Under the pieces are notes generated by a model. The model ran no database searches, was not told the origin of the DNA, and was given only the letters and a program-made list of their open reading frames with translations. A DNA stretch of 64,000 nt, from positions 45,686,001 through 45,750,000 of the forward strand of contig CP136891.1 in assembly GCA_034359265.1 (NCBI GenBank), in the 5' to 3' direction. Source of the DNA: Canna indica (lineage: Eukaryota > Streptophyta > Magnoliopsida > Zingiberales > Cannaceae). Position numbers and translations under genes: made by a program. Shown here in pieces: positions 34,175-46,005 of the stretch. The first letter of the stretch is position 1; the number at the start of each line of letters is the position of its first letter.

Positions 34175-34788
34175 TGTTCAAATACCCACACTAGAAGGGG
34201 GGGGGTTGAATACTGTTGGGTTAAAACTACGTTAAATTCGATTTCATTTTGATTCGACTCCGGATGCAACCAAGTCGATGTGCTACTAGTTTACGATGCT
34301 TGACAAGTAATAATAGCAAGTAACAACAATCAAACAAAGCAATGCAAACACGAGTAATTATAGTCATTCGGCCAACCGCCTATCCACTACCTTGGCTCCA
34401 CACCAAGGATTTTAACCAAATCCTTTATAGACTATGTGTTTCCTTTTGAATACAACCGAGGACTCACTTCTCAATACTTTGATAATGCCTCAAACCTATT
34501 CACCTAGGCAAAACACAATTCTACAAAGGAAACCCTAAGGTGTTTAACCTAACACACCTAGCAAGCTAACAAAGAAAAAACTAGCATAATAACAAGTAAA
34601 AACACAACAAAAAGGAGCTAAAGAGTAAACCACAATTTCTTTAAACACGTTGTTGATCCAAATTAAGAGTATATGCTTTAGAGAAAATGAAATCTAGCAC
34701 TAAATGAAGCAATGCTAACACACCAAGATTTATAGTGATTTGGCAACACCGCCTATTCCACTACCCAAGCATCATGCTTAGGATTTCA

Positions 34789-36765
34789 TGTTGGGATGGG
34801 AATAGAAAGCGCAGTGGAAATAGTAATTAAAAAAATTCAAACAATCTCGAAAATAGCGATCTACTTTAGCAATATTAAGGAATTTAACATAGGAGAAGAA
34901 GGAGAAGATATACCTCAACTCGTGATTGGTATGACTACTGCTATCCCCATTTTGAGATGCACATGCGCACGTCCTCCAACGTAAGTCCACAACAAGCACC
35001 TCACAACAAAAGGGGCAGCGAACACCGGGGCTAGTTATGGCTCAACGGAGAAGCTTTCTCAATCCCGAAATCCACCAAGGCAAGGCCGGCCCTTACACCA
35101 AGAACCGGGCACCAAAGAGGGAAGGAGAGAGGATGAGAAAACACCGGAATGAAAGAGAAGAAATGAAGATACCTCACAGTCCTCTTGGACTCCTCCAAAA
35201 TGATGAAGATTGCAGCACACATAAGAAAAGAACACGGGAGGATCAAGAAGGAGGAGGCCGGCCACCAAGGAGAAGAACTTAGGGTTCTTGGAACTCTTCC
35301 ACACAAGAAGCCCTCTCAAGATTCACAATCTTTTTCTCTCTAGATCTTTTCCTTTCTCTCTATTTTCATCACAATGGTTCGGCCACCCTTCAACCAATTT
35401 AAAGGGGGCGGCCACAAGAGAGAATAATGGGGGCCGGCCACTTGAGTTCAATTTTGAACTCACTCTGGATTTCAAAAATTTAGGATTTGCCTCCTTTTTA
35501 ATTTTCATATTTAATGGTTTTATAATTTATTCAGAATAAACCAAAAACCAATTAAATAGAATATTAATTTATCTACACATATTAAATGCTTATCAATAGG
35601 AATTATATTTATCTCCTAAAACCAATCACCTAAAGAATAGGGATGAGATAAATCAAACTCCTATTTATTAATAGAACCAAGATTTGTCCAAATAAATCAA
35701 TTATCTATTAATATATATGACTTATCTAAATAAATCAATTACCTATTAATTATGATTTATCTAAATAAATCAATTCCTAATTAATAGGTGTAGGCACATG
35801 GGAAAATCAAAATTTTCTCTCCATGTAATTATGTTTAATTCTTAATTAAACATAATCCCCATCTAATGGTTAATTAATTACTTAATTTATAATTAAGTTT
35901 AATCAATCCGAAAAAATAATATTGCGTGTCATACCCTATGACTTTAGGGTTACCCTACCAAATAGGGCTACCCTACAAATTAGGGTTACCGAGGAATTCC
36001 TTCCTCGCGTATTCGTTCCTACAAGAAACACCTTTCCTATTATGTCCGTAAACGAGATCCATGATCAAGTTGCAGCATGTCCATGCTAGTACCCACATTC
36101 GAACTCTATCTCATAAAGCTCGTTACGAGGTTAGCCTGTCGTGTATGACCCATTGGGCCCCACACTAAGCCAGCAGTGAGTTGTGCATAACGGAGAGTCG
36201 AATCCGATAGAATGATTTCTATTTGAATCTTACGATCCTCCACTAAACCCCTTTAGTGTGGTCGTGAGAGACTCCAATCACAAGTCAACATTGATGTCTA
36301 GCAACGTGTCATGACTACCCGGATAGTGTGAGGTTCAATCTACAAGGATCAAGCGTCCTTCGGTGATTAGTTACCGTGCAACTAAATCCCTCAATTATAA
36401 TGTCCTAAAGTTGGCTAGGGTACAGAAGAAGTGTGAAATGGTAATACCAATTCATATGTATTCCACCCACCAAGATGTCATCTCAATAATGAAACGTCAA
36501 AAATATATTTCTAATTTTCATGTCTACTATGGCCAGAGATTCCTGAGTCGACACTTGCAGACACAAAAGACATCATCTCCTCTCACTAGAAGTAATCAAC
36601 TCCATGTTGATTGCTCACCTACCTCCGTGAATGCTTCCGCATGCCCAGTAATACCCGGCACATGACATTGAGGGCCACGTAGGGATTGAATCATTAAGTT
36701 GATTACCCTTGAATAGTCCCTAAACACATTGACGTGTGATTGGCTCAAGGGCACTATTCCTTTCA
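34789..36765 (-). mobile_element. Solo LTR of a third LTR family (K)
   Basis: On the plus strand it runs TGTTGGGATGG to CCTTTCA, 1977 bp, with exact target duplication TTTCA at 34784-34788 and 36766-36770. The complementary strand (TGAAAGGAATAGTGCCC start) matches the partial LTR at 55346-57261. A short AT-rich tandem repeat is at 35690-35790. No coding sequence; the superfamily cannot be decided without an internal domain. Confidence 0.88.
35690..35790. repeat. Tandem repeat of about 37 bp, three copies
   Basis: Units share TTATCTAAATAAATCAATT plus CCTATTAAT. Related modules occur in the homologous LTR near 56790-56960. Confidence 0.7.
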
Positions 36766-36967
36766 TTTCACATACAAATCCACTAAGTTGAGAGTTTCTT
36801 ACAGTCAAAGACTTTTCACCGGAAAGACTCAACACTCACCTCGAAGGCACTTCCTCACCCGCAAGTCTCCGCCTTCACACCGAGTGCACTTTCCCACATC
36901 AACTCCTAAGGAACACTCCTAACGTAGTTTACACAAGTGGGTTTATACCTACCTCTAAACCAAGGTG

Positions 36968-38599
36968 TGTTGGCCTAAGGTTTTCTACCTTGGTCTTAAT
37001 ATCGGTTTTGATGATAACAAATATGGAACTAATGTTTCATTGAGAAATTCTTTCAGGTTCCAAGTCGGTTAGCGCACGACGTCCCCAATCGAAAAAATCG
37101 GAGAAATCGGCAAGGATGCTCATCGACGCTCGGGATTCTTCGGGAAGTTAGAGTTTAGTTTTAGGGTGTCTAGCATGTGATGTAATCCTCTTTATGATGC
37201 AAAGAACCCAAAAAATCAAACCCGAACCCCAAAACATGAAAACCTAGAAACTGTCCTGAAATTCACTAAGCCTAGGGAGCTCCTTGGAGGGCTATATGAC
37301 CTAGACATTTTCTTGACACAAAAAATAGCGGTAATTGTTCCTTGGGTAAAAACTAGACAACGAGGTATTTTAAAGGAATTTTTGGAAGCCTTTAGCATAC
37401 CCATATTTGACCCGGGAGATTAGAAAATTTTCGTTTTCCGGAAATTTGTACTAGACCCCAAAAACTAGATTTTGATTCTTAAGGATTTTGATTTTTTAGA
37501 TATTTTTATTGAATCCAAATGAGGGGTAATCCTTATATAACATTTATGTTTTGAAGTTAGTAAATGTTATATAAGTAGACTTAGTGAAGATGAAATCCAA
37601 AAAATGAACAAACAAGTAAAGGAATCTGCCCTGCCCAGGTTTAGTCGACCGAGCGAAGGAGAAGGCATTTTGGTCGACTGATCGGTTGACCGAATGTTGC
37701 CCAAAAGCCATAGATTGCCATCAGTTGCTCAGCGGTCGCTAGATCGGTCGACCGACAATTGACCAGAAGGCGGAAAATGACTAGTTTTCGAGCCGTTGAG
37801 CGGTGCTTGACCCGAGCCTTCTTCATGGCTCTATAAATACCTATGCCTCAGCCTTCCTTTGATACTTTTGATCACTCCTACACTTCATTGAGCCATCCTT
37901 GATCACTTCCAAGCTTTCATTGAGTCATTACTTGGAGAAATCCTAGTTTGATCTCTCATTCCTTGTGTTTGCCTTCGAGCTTGATTTAATTCATCATCAA
38001 GGCATCAAGAGGAGCTAGGATTCATTGTGTTGGAGCTAAGTATTTGTGTTGTTGTATTTTTGCTCCATTACTTATATATTTTCTTGTTTATTTCATTGTA
38101 TTTGAGCTTGTGAAGACCTAGGTTGTTAGGTCTTGAAATTGGGTGGTTGCCTTTGTGTTTGAGGCTTAATTCCACCGGTGTAAATGTAGTTTACTAGGAT
38201 TAGTTGAGTTGTCCCTTAGGGTTGAGTGGAAGAGTGCTTTCGGTAAGAAGGCGGAGACTTCCGGGTGTGGAAGTGCCTTAGATTGAGAGTGAGACTCTTG
38301 GGGTCAAAGTCCTCGTTGTAAGGGAAACAAGATTAATCTAGTAAAACTTAATTTGGAAATCCTAAGCGGGGTGCTTAGGTAGTGGAGTAGGCATTGGGGC
38401 CGAACCACTATAAATAATTGTGTTAGCATTGTTTACCTTGCATTTCTTATTGCTTATCATTTATGTCTTGCTTCCGCTTACTACTCGATTCGTGCGTAGC
38501 CTAACTAATCAAGAAATGATTAAAACCAGAATTTAGGCAAATAGATTTAGTTAACACACTATTCACCCCCCCCTTCTAGTGTAGGTCATTTCACCAACA
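36968..38599 (+). mobile_element. Solo Sirevirus-like LTR with exact target duplication
   Basis: TGTTGG to CCAACA, 1632 bp, flanked by AGGTG at 36963-36967 and 38600-38604. TATA box TATAAATA at 37832-37839; palindromes CGGTCGACCG at 37640-37770. It is inserted in the S LTR. Confidence 0.93.
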
Positions 38600-39526
38600 A
38601 GGTGACCACCAAATTATAAGACCAAACACTAGGTCTGCTTACACACTTGAATATACAATAACAAAATGAAACAAAACAACATTTATCATAAGGAAAGAGG
38701 GTAGAGAACTTATCACATCAAAGAACAGCACATCTTCTTGCCCCTAGCAAACTTGAACAGCCCTCCAATGATGATGCACTTTGGGATGAAGGATCAAGAG
38801 GCTAGGTATGAGAGATTTGACCAATAAAAGCTTGGAGATGCAAAGATTTACTCGAGATGGACATAGGGCATCAGTAGTGGCTGAGGAGAGGTTTTAGGGA
38901 GGTTTATATAAGCTTTTGAGAGAGGTGTCGAATAGAAATCGGCTCAACGGATCTATTTTTTTGTCTGTTACGACGTTGGTCGATCAATTGGTCGATGGGC
39001 CGATCAACCGACCATTAGACCACCAATCGATCGAATGGCTACTGGATGTTTTTGACCACATCCGGTCGACTGACCATTCGATCGATAGACAGTCTGCAGG
39101 TTGATTTTGTCATTTTGGGTTTCGGTTTTTGGGTTCTTGAGATTTCCGAAGTGCATACACCCTGGAAACCTACCCAAGAAGTTTTACAATCATTCTATGT
39201 ACTAGCTTCCTCAATCTCTTTGGTGAGATCATTGTCTATTTAGGAAACTCCACGAATACTTGACTTTTCGAGACGATGCCACATGAGACGATATCAACTT
39301 CACAAGAAGTTTTACAATCATTCTATGTACTTCCTAAATCTCTTTGGTGAGCTCATTGTCGATTTAGGAAACTCCACGAATACTTGACTTTTCGAGACGA
39401 TGCCGCATGAGACAATATCAACTTCAACCTGTAACTTTCATGCTTAAACTTTGTTAGACATAGTTTGTTATCATCAAAATATTTATTGTGAGAATCAGAG
39501 TTCAAGGATGAAACACTCGGCCAACA

Positions 39527-39540
39527 TTCTCCCCCTTTTT
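39527..39540 (-). promoter_or_regulatory. Polypurine tract of element S
   Basis: On the minus strand AAAAAGGGGGAGAA directly precedes the LTR start TGTTGGCC and follows CATCATC, the typical Sirevirus context. Confidence 0.8.
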
Positions 39541-40223
39541 GATGATGATAAACCAATAACAATAAACATTTAAAACATAGGCATTTTGGTTATCATAAGC
39601 ATGAATACAAAATACATGAGTGAGAGCAAGAGAAGGATATAACAGATAATTCAAGTGCTCCACCTATCAACATGCATATCAATAAACCTTAACTCCTCCC
39701 TATCATCATACCATACATTTCATGTTATAAATACAAGAGTTGGCATGATAACCAACACTTTCTTCTCCTCCTTTTGACATCAATCAAAAAGGGTACATAA
39801 ACAAAAAAAAAAAGCGAGAGGATAAAAATGCATATCGAAGCAAGAGGATAAGGATAGTAAATTTAGTTCATATGCCACAAAAGATAATCCATAAAGTCGA
39901 CAAAGCAACCATAGTTTCTGAAAGAAAAGTGCACCCATATCCAACTAGATAAGTACAACCATAATGACAACACAAGTCCATAAAAAGAAACTAGATACGA
40001 GTTGTGTTCATAACTCTTTAGGCAGTGGTGGCTGATGAGCCTGATAGTACTACCACATTTGATCGACACGGCCATACATCTCATCAACATGGCTACTAAT
40101 CTGATCAATGCGAGTAGTCATGTTGGTGTTCCATGCGACTTGATCAAAGTGCAGTTGAGCTAACCTTGACTCTATCATATCAAAATGTTCATCTAATGGA
40201 GGATGCGATGAGCTACCACCTTC

Positions 40224-40265
40224 ATCATCATCGTCGTCGTCGTCGTCGCCATCATCATCATCCTC
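40224..40265. repeat. Trinucleotide microsatellite in the acidic tract
   Basis: Plus strand (CATCATCGTCGTCGTCGTCG)-type repeats encode consecutive Asp codons on the minus strand. Confidence 0.8.
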
Positions 40266-40460
40266 TGGATCGGATGGATCTCCTACTCGTGCACGCTTCC
40301 CTCGCTGATCTCCCAAAATCTTCAGACGAGTGAGTGTCAATGTATCAATTGCCTTAGGTGTAGGCTCGATCTCAAATCTCGATATGTTTACCCCAGATAG
40401 GTAAATGAAGTATGATATGACATATGCAAAGGGAAGGGCTTGTTTGGTAGATGCATGTAC

Positions 40461-41846
40461 TATTGGCCTAAGGTTTTCTACCTTGGTCTTAATCTCGGTT
40501 TTGATGATAACAAATATGGAACTAATGATTTCATGAAGAGTTATTTTCAGATTCCATATCGGTTAGCGCACGACGTTCATGATCGGAAAAATCGAAGAAA
40601 TCAGAAAATCGGAAGGACGTTGGTCGACGCGCTCTTCAAGAAGTTGGAGTTTAGGTTTAAGGTGTCTAGATATGTTGTATATCCTCTTTATGATGCAAAG
40701 AACCCTAAAACCAAAGCAAAATACCAATCTGCCCAGTCCAGTCTAGGTTCGGTCGATCGGTCGGTTGACCGAATGTTGCCAAAAACCGGCAGCAGGCAAT
40801 TCGATCGACCGAAGTGGGCAGAAAAGTGGTAGTGTGTGCATCGGTCGACCAATCTGTGGATGAAAAGAATCACGAGTGCATCGGTGGACCGATCGGTCGA
40901 TCAAATTGCGGATCGCTCATCTCACGACTCTGGTGGCCGACCCTCCGGTCGACCGATCAGTTCTATTAAAGCACAAAAAGGCCAGCGATCATGGGTGGTC
41001 GATCAGTCGGTCGACCGACGATCGATCGGCAAGTGACCGAACGACGGAAACAACTAGTTTTCCACTCGTTAATGCACTATTTCCGTTGCAGGGTTATAAA
41101 TACCCAAACACAGCCTTCCTTAAACAACTTTTTGATCACTCCTAACTTCATTGAGCCATTCTTGATCATTCTAAAGCTTTTCTTGAGCCATCCATTTGAT
41201 AACCCTGGTTTCCAGGATAACACCTTGATTTAGCCTTCAAGATTTATCGATTCATCATCTCAAGGCATCAAGAGGACTAGGGAGTATCTTTTGGAGCTAA
41301 GTACTCATTGTTTGATTTGTTGCTCCAATTGTTATTGTATTTTCTTGTTTATTTCATTGAATTTGAACTTGTAAGAAGACCTAGTATTAGGTCTTGTGAT
41401 TGAGTGGTATCCTTGGTGTAGGAGTAAAGCCACTTTGTAAACATAGTGTACTAGGATTAGTTGAGTTATCCCTTAGGTTGAGGTGGAAGAGTGCTCTCAG
41501 TAAGAAGGCGGAGACTTTCGGGTGTGGAAGTGCCTTAGTTGATAGTGAGACTCTTCGAGTCAAAGTCCTCTGTGTTAGGGAAACATCATTAATCTAGTAA
41601 ACTTAGTTTGGAAATCCTAAGCGGGGTGCTTAGGTAGTGGAGTAGGCATTGGGGCCGAACTACTATAAATTCTTGTGTTTGCATTGATATTCTGTCCGTG
41701 ATTAATTATTTATTATTGCTTTCGCATTTAGTCACTCAACTTGTAATTTGCCTAAGTAACCAAAGAAATGATTAAAACCGGATTTAGGCTAATTGATTAG
41801 TAAACACACTATTCACCCCCCTCTAGTGTAGCTATTTCACCCAATA
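40461..41846 (+). mobile_element. 5' LTR of F
   Basis: TATTGG to CCAATA, 1386 bp. TATAAATA at 41095-41102. The end carries TATTCACCCCCCTCTAGTG. It differs from the 3' LTR by scattered substitutions and by lacking an approximately 35-bp segment present near 46260-46295, so insertion was not very recent. Confidence 0.9.
40745..41040 (+). promoter_or_regulatory. Dense GGTCGACC palindrome cluster upstream of the F TATA box
   Basis: At least six overlapping copies of CGGTCGACCG-type or GATCGATCG-type sequence occur between 40750 and 41035, including CCGGTCGACCGATC and CGGTCGACCGACGATCG. The cluster is repeated in the 3' LTR at 46320-46585. It ends about 55 bp before TATAAATA. I infer a U3 regulatory or structured region. 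Confidence 0.55.
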
Positions 41847-41848
41847 AT

Positions 41849-41860
41849 TGGTATCAGAGC
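41849..41860 (+). promoter_or_regulatory. Primer-binding site of F (initiator tRNA-Met)
   Basis: TGGTATCAGAGC, 2 bp after the 5' LTR, perfect. Confidence 0.9.
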
Positions 41861-41914
41861 GCGTCGTGGATTGAGATTTCACCATCTCATGTACATCTTG
41901 CCTCGATCCGAAAA

Positions 41915-43327
41915 ATGGCACTAGAGAATACAACATTTGCACCACCTAGGTTTGATGAGAAAAATTTTGGTGTTTGGAAAAGTAGGATGTATACTTTTCT
42001 CAAAACACAAAGTTTAGATCTATTGCGCATGCTAAAGAATGAATATGTTGAGCCCACCATTGACATTAATGATTGGACTCAAGATCAAATTAGATTGTTT
42101 GAATTGAATACTAAAACAACGCACTTTCTATATTGCTCATTCTCAAATGATATACTTGAAAAAGTTATGCATTGTTCATCCGTATTCGATATTTGGGCTT
42201 GTTTAAACATGCTTTACGATTATGCAAAAACTGAGGAGCTTATTACTTTCAATGAAGGAGGTGATGACAATTATCATACCTCTAGTCCTAATGAAGTTTT
42301 TGATGTCCAAAGATCATCTAGTCAAAGGAACACAAAAAATCGGAAAAGAAAACTTAGGTGCTTCCTTTGCCAAGAGAAGGGACACAAGAAGAAGAATTGT
42401 CCACTCTTGAAGAAGAAATCCAAAAAGAAGAATTGTGTTTCATCATCCACATCCAAATCAAGTGAAACCACTTCTAGACATGACGATGAAGCTACATCAA
42501 ACTTTTGCCTCATGGGTCTTCAAGATGAGGTATATTCTCCATCATCTAGTCATGTTCAAAATGTTAATGATAATGATTCTAGTAGCTCAAAATCCCTTGA
42601 TATGTCGTATGGAGAACTACTAGAAGAATGTAAAAAGATGTATAACTTGCTCATGAAAAAGAATAAGGAAAATAAGAAATTAAAGAAGGAAAATTTAAGG
42701 CTTAGTTCTCATGTGCATGAATTAAAAAATCAAAAATTGAATACTATTCCGTTTGATTCTTGCCATGATGCTATAAAACTTGAAATTAAGGACTTGAAAC
42801 ATAGAAATGAAGAATTAGAAATTGACAATGATGAGTTGTTAATTAAGATTTCAAAAATTAGAGATGAAAATGAAAACACAAAAAATAATGTGAATCTCAA
42901 TGGTAGGATTGTACAAGTGATTTCCAATTTGAGCATGATATTTTGAGAAATGAAAATTGCTTGTTGAAATCTCAAATACAAGCTTTACACAAATCCATTA
43001 ATGACATTATCATATGCTTCATCTTATAGAAATCCTAGGAAGAAAAATGTTTCATCTAAGAATGCTAATGTTCATCATGTTTCTCATGCCAAACATTCTA
43101 ACATTAGACCTCATGATCATAAGAGTGGTAAAAAGAAAGAATTCCATGGTCATTGTTTTTGTTGTGGCATGTATGAGCATGCAATTTATGATTGTGCTTA
43201 TAAAGTGAACCCTAGTGTTGTCAAGACACTTTGGGTACCTAAGCCCACTAACCCCCAAGGACCCAAAGCCATTTTGGTACCAAAAATTTCATGCTCTATT
43301 GTAGGGGGAGCTACCACACAAGGGTGA
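41915..43327 (+). pseudogene. gag of element F, nearly intact
   Basis: The ATG at 41915 opens 343 codons to a TGA at 42944-42946. The N-terminal gag domain has FDEKNFGVWKSRMYTFLKTQ. A zinc knuckle CFLCQEKGHKKKNC lies at residues about 148-161, and a Lys/Glu/Leu/Asn-rich coiled-coil follows (residues 230-320). Two small frameshifts (near 42930 and 43005) separate a C-terminal part with a second knuckle CFCCGMYEHAIYDC and the tail GGATTQG, stop 43325-43327. In active relatives gag packages the RNA. With about 460 codons and two knuckles it is Sirevirus-like. The lesions make a full product unlikely, though the first 343 codons could be made. Confidence 0.85.
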
Positions 43328-46005
43328 GATGAAGCTAGTTGATTGAAGTTGCTTGAGGATTCAAAGATTATATCATTTCAAAGTTGCAACTTCAAGTCAT
43401 CTTGATGCCTTAGTAAGGTTGGCATCAAAAGTACTTTGGTATCATCTCCTATACCCTATTGCTTAAATTATAGTTGGAGTTTGATATATGCTTAATATTA
43501 GTAGATTTTTCGCTCTTGATAAGTTTCAAAAATATTTTTGACTTTTGATTTCCCAGTCTCTTCGGAGACCTATGTAGCCTGTAATGGGTTCATGCGACCT
43601 TACGGTTTTAAATCGTAGGCTCATTGTGGCCTTTCAGTTTTCAACCAATAGGAAGGGTTGGAGATCTTACTTTTCAAAAAATTCATATTTTGAGATCTCT
43701 CGATTCGTTTTGGTTTCATGATGATTCTACTTGAAACGAATCTTCCACTATCTAGCTTAGGTTGAAATTCTCAAATGAAGATCTCTATTTTCACCTTCGC
43801 TATTTAGTTTGATCGCTTATATGTAGCTTTGATTTCACATTCTACTAATGAAGTCTACCTGCAAGTTGAAAATAATAATGGAAGGCTATGCTATCATGAA
43901 GAAAATTGAAAAGTAAATGACAAGTTTGGCAAAATTCTATTGAAAGAGGTATGAGTTTGATTTTACAAAAATCTTAGTATAATACTTGAATACTTGTGCT
44001 ATAATGATGTCTCTATACTCATGATTGTTTTTGCATGATAAATATATGAAATTTCATGAGTAGGTAAAATTTTGATATCTAGGCAACTTCATGATATCTT
44101 GATTGAATGAAACTTGCTCTAGGTTAAAATTTTTCTTTAGAGACTTCATTTTAAGTTGAAAATTGGATGAACATGTTTATGTGTGTTAATGATTAGTTGT
44201 CATTTGCTTAAAATTGAAAATTCATGAGAGATTGAGCAAATTGAAAACTAGTTCAATTTAGAGGACTTAAGCTTGGAAAAGTTTGACCCAAGTCAACAAA
44301 TTGACTTGGACACTTGATTTTCAGTCCAAACTTCATAAACATGTTTAGGAATAGGTATGACATATTTCCATGCACTTAGAATGAAAAATTCATATGGATA
44401 TGGATAAAATGACATAGAGGTGGTTTCATGAAAATCTCTTTTGAACCAAGTTGACCCAAGTCAACAAGTTGACTTAAAGGTCTCGTTTTCAATCCATATT
44501 TGGGGAACATGTTTAGATTTACTCATGTTAGGTGTCCATAAGTGTAAATTTGAAAAACCATGAGTAAATGATAAGATTGACACTTAGCAAGTTTCATGAT
44601 AACTAGTCTAGTTTAGAATGAAACCATGCTAGGTTGATATCTTGACTTAAAGACATAATTTTCATTCCAAACTTGACATACACTCTTTACATGACCATTA
44701 TGTTGTGTCATAAAAGTTTGAACGAAAACTGAGCAATTTTTGAAACTAACTAAAAATTACAAAAATGCTATTGAAAATTGAGCATTTTCAGTTATTTCTA
44801 GAAAAATATAAAAAAATCATTTTTAACTGATTCTTAAAACTGCACTTTCACTGAAAAATCTAGTTTCTTCAGTAAAAATCTCAAAAAGTTTCACTAAGAA
44901 TCTGATTTATAGTGAAAATTTGAAGTTGGATTTAAAAAACCCAAAGTATCATCTTATTGAAATATCAATCATTCTGATACTTTAATTTTTCGTCGAAAAC
45001 TTCAAATGAAACTTTGTGCATATAATTTTGATTTCATTTATAATATCATTCTCACTATTCCTTGAGTGAAATCATTTCTAAAAATGATTTTGATATCTTG
45101 AGCGATATCTTAAAAATGAGTTTTTAGTTGAAATCAAGATAGGATGAAAAATAAACCTAGAGAATTCATTTTCAGCTCGAACTTGACTTATATACTTGTA
45201 TTCACTCATGTTTGATGTCTAGATGCCTAAGTTAGAGAAAACCTAAGTAGATAGCAAAATTTGATACTTAGCATTTTCATGTTTTCAACCCTACTTTGAA
45301 TGAAATCATGCTAAGTTCATATTCTGATCAAATGACATTCTTTTATCTTCAAATTTAATATACATGTTTTACATGACCATATCTTTGTATTTTGAAAGTT
45401 TGAATGATTTATGAAAATGTCATAAAAATCTCATTTATTTACGAAAATGCCACTAAAGTGTCACTCTTCTCAAGTTGCCCATTTTTTCGATACTTCAAAA
45501 TTTCATTAGATTTTTTCAAATGAGACTTGAAGTATGATATTTTAAATTCACTTATGGTATCGTTCTACTCAATTGATGAGAAAATTATTTCTAATATGAT
45601 TTTTTATTATTTGACCGATACTTGAAAATATCTATACTTAAGTTACTACATGATTCTTGATTTTGGATCTCATTTATTATTTGACCGATATCATGTATGA
45701 CTTAGTCTCTTATTCGATGTTTGGCTTTCATCCCTTTAGTTGAGACTTTCACGGTTTTGAAAAACCTTTTAGAGCTTCAACTTTGACTTTTGATTGAATT
45801 TTCTTGCCCTTCTTGATTGATGTCAAAAGGGGGAGAAAAATATAGGAAAAGGGAAGAAAATATAGGAAAACCATGCATATAGATAAGGGAAGTTTATTTT
45901 CATAGATATGCATGTTGATAGGGGGAGAAATCTCGGGTTTGATATCCTTTGTGCTTTAATATATATTTTCTTAAGGATGTTTGTCATCATCAACAAGGGA
46001 GAGAT
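43328..46005 (+). other. Non-coding domain of element F
   Basis: Directly comparable to 16031-18804 of element B from the gag stop to the polypurine tract, including CAGTCTCTTCGGAGACC (43554; 16185 in B), a palindrome-like GGTCTCCGAAGAGAC motif, and the CCCAAGTCAACAA modules at 44286 and 44456. GGGGGAG tracts occur at 45829 and 45919. No ORF. Confidence 0.8.

Larger units (their letters stand above)
34175..39526 (-). mobile_element. 3' LTR of element S (Sirevirus-like), broken by two solo LTRs
   Basis: On the minus strand it starts TGTTGGCCGAGTGTTTC right after a polypurine tract and ends with TTCTAGTGTGGG...TTGAACA. LTR sequence is 34175-34788, 36771-36967 and 38605-39526, about 1.7 kb in total. 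A TATATAA box (minus) lies near 38906-38912, with GGTCGACTGACC-type motifs at 38975-39100. A direct repeat of about 110 bp with GTCAAGTATTCGTGGAGTTT (LTR sense) lies at 39180-39400. Confidence 0.8.
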
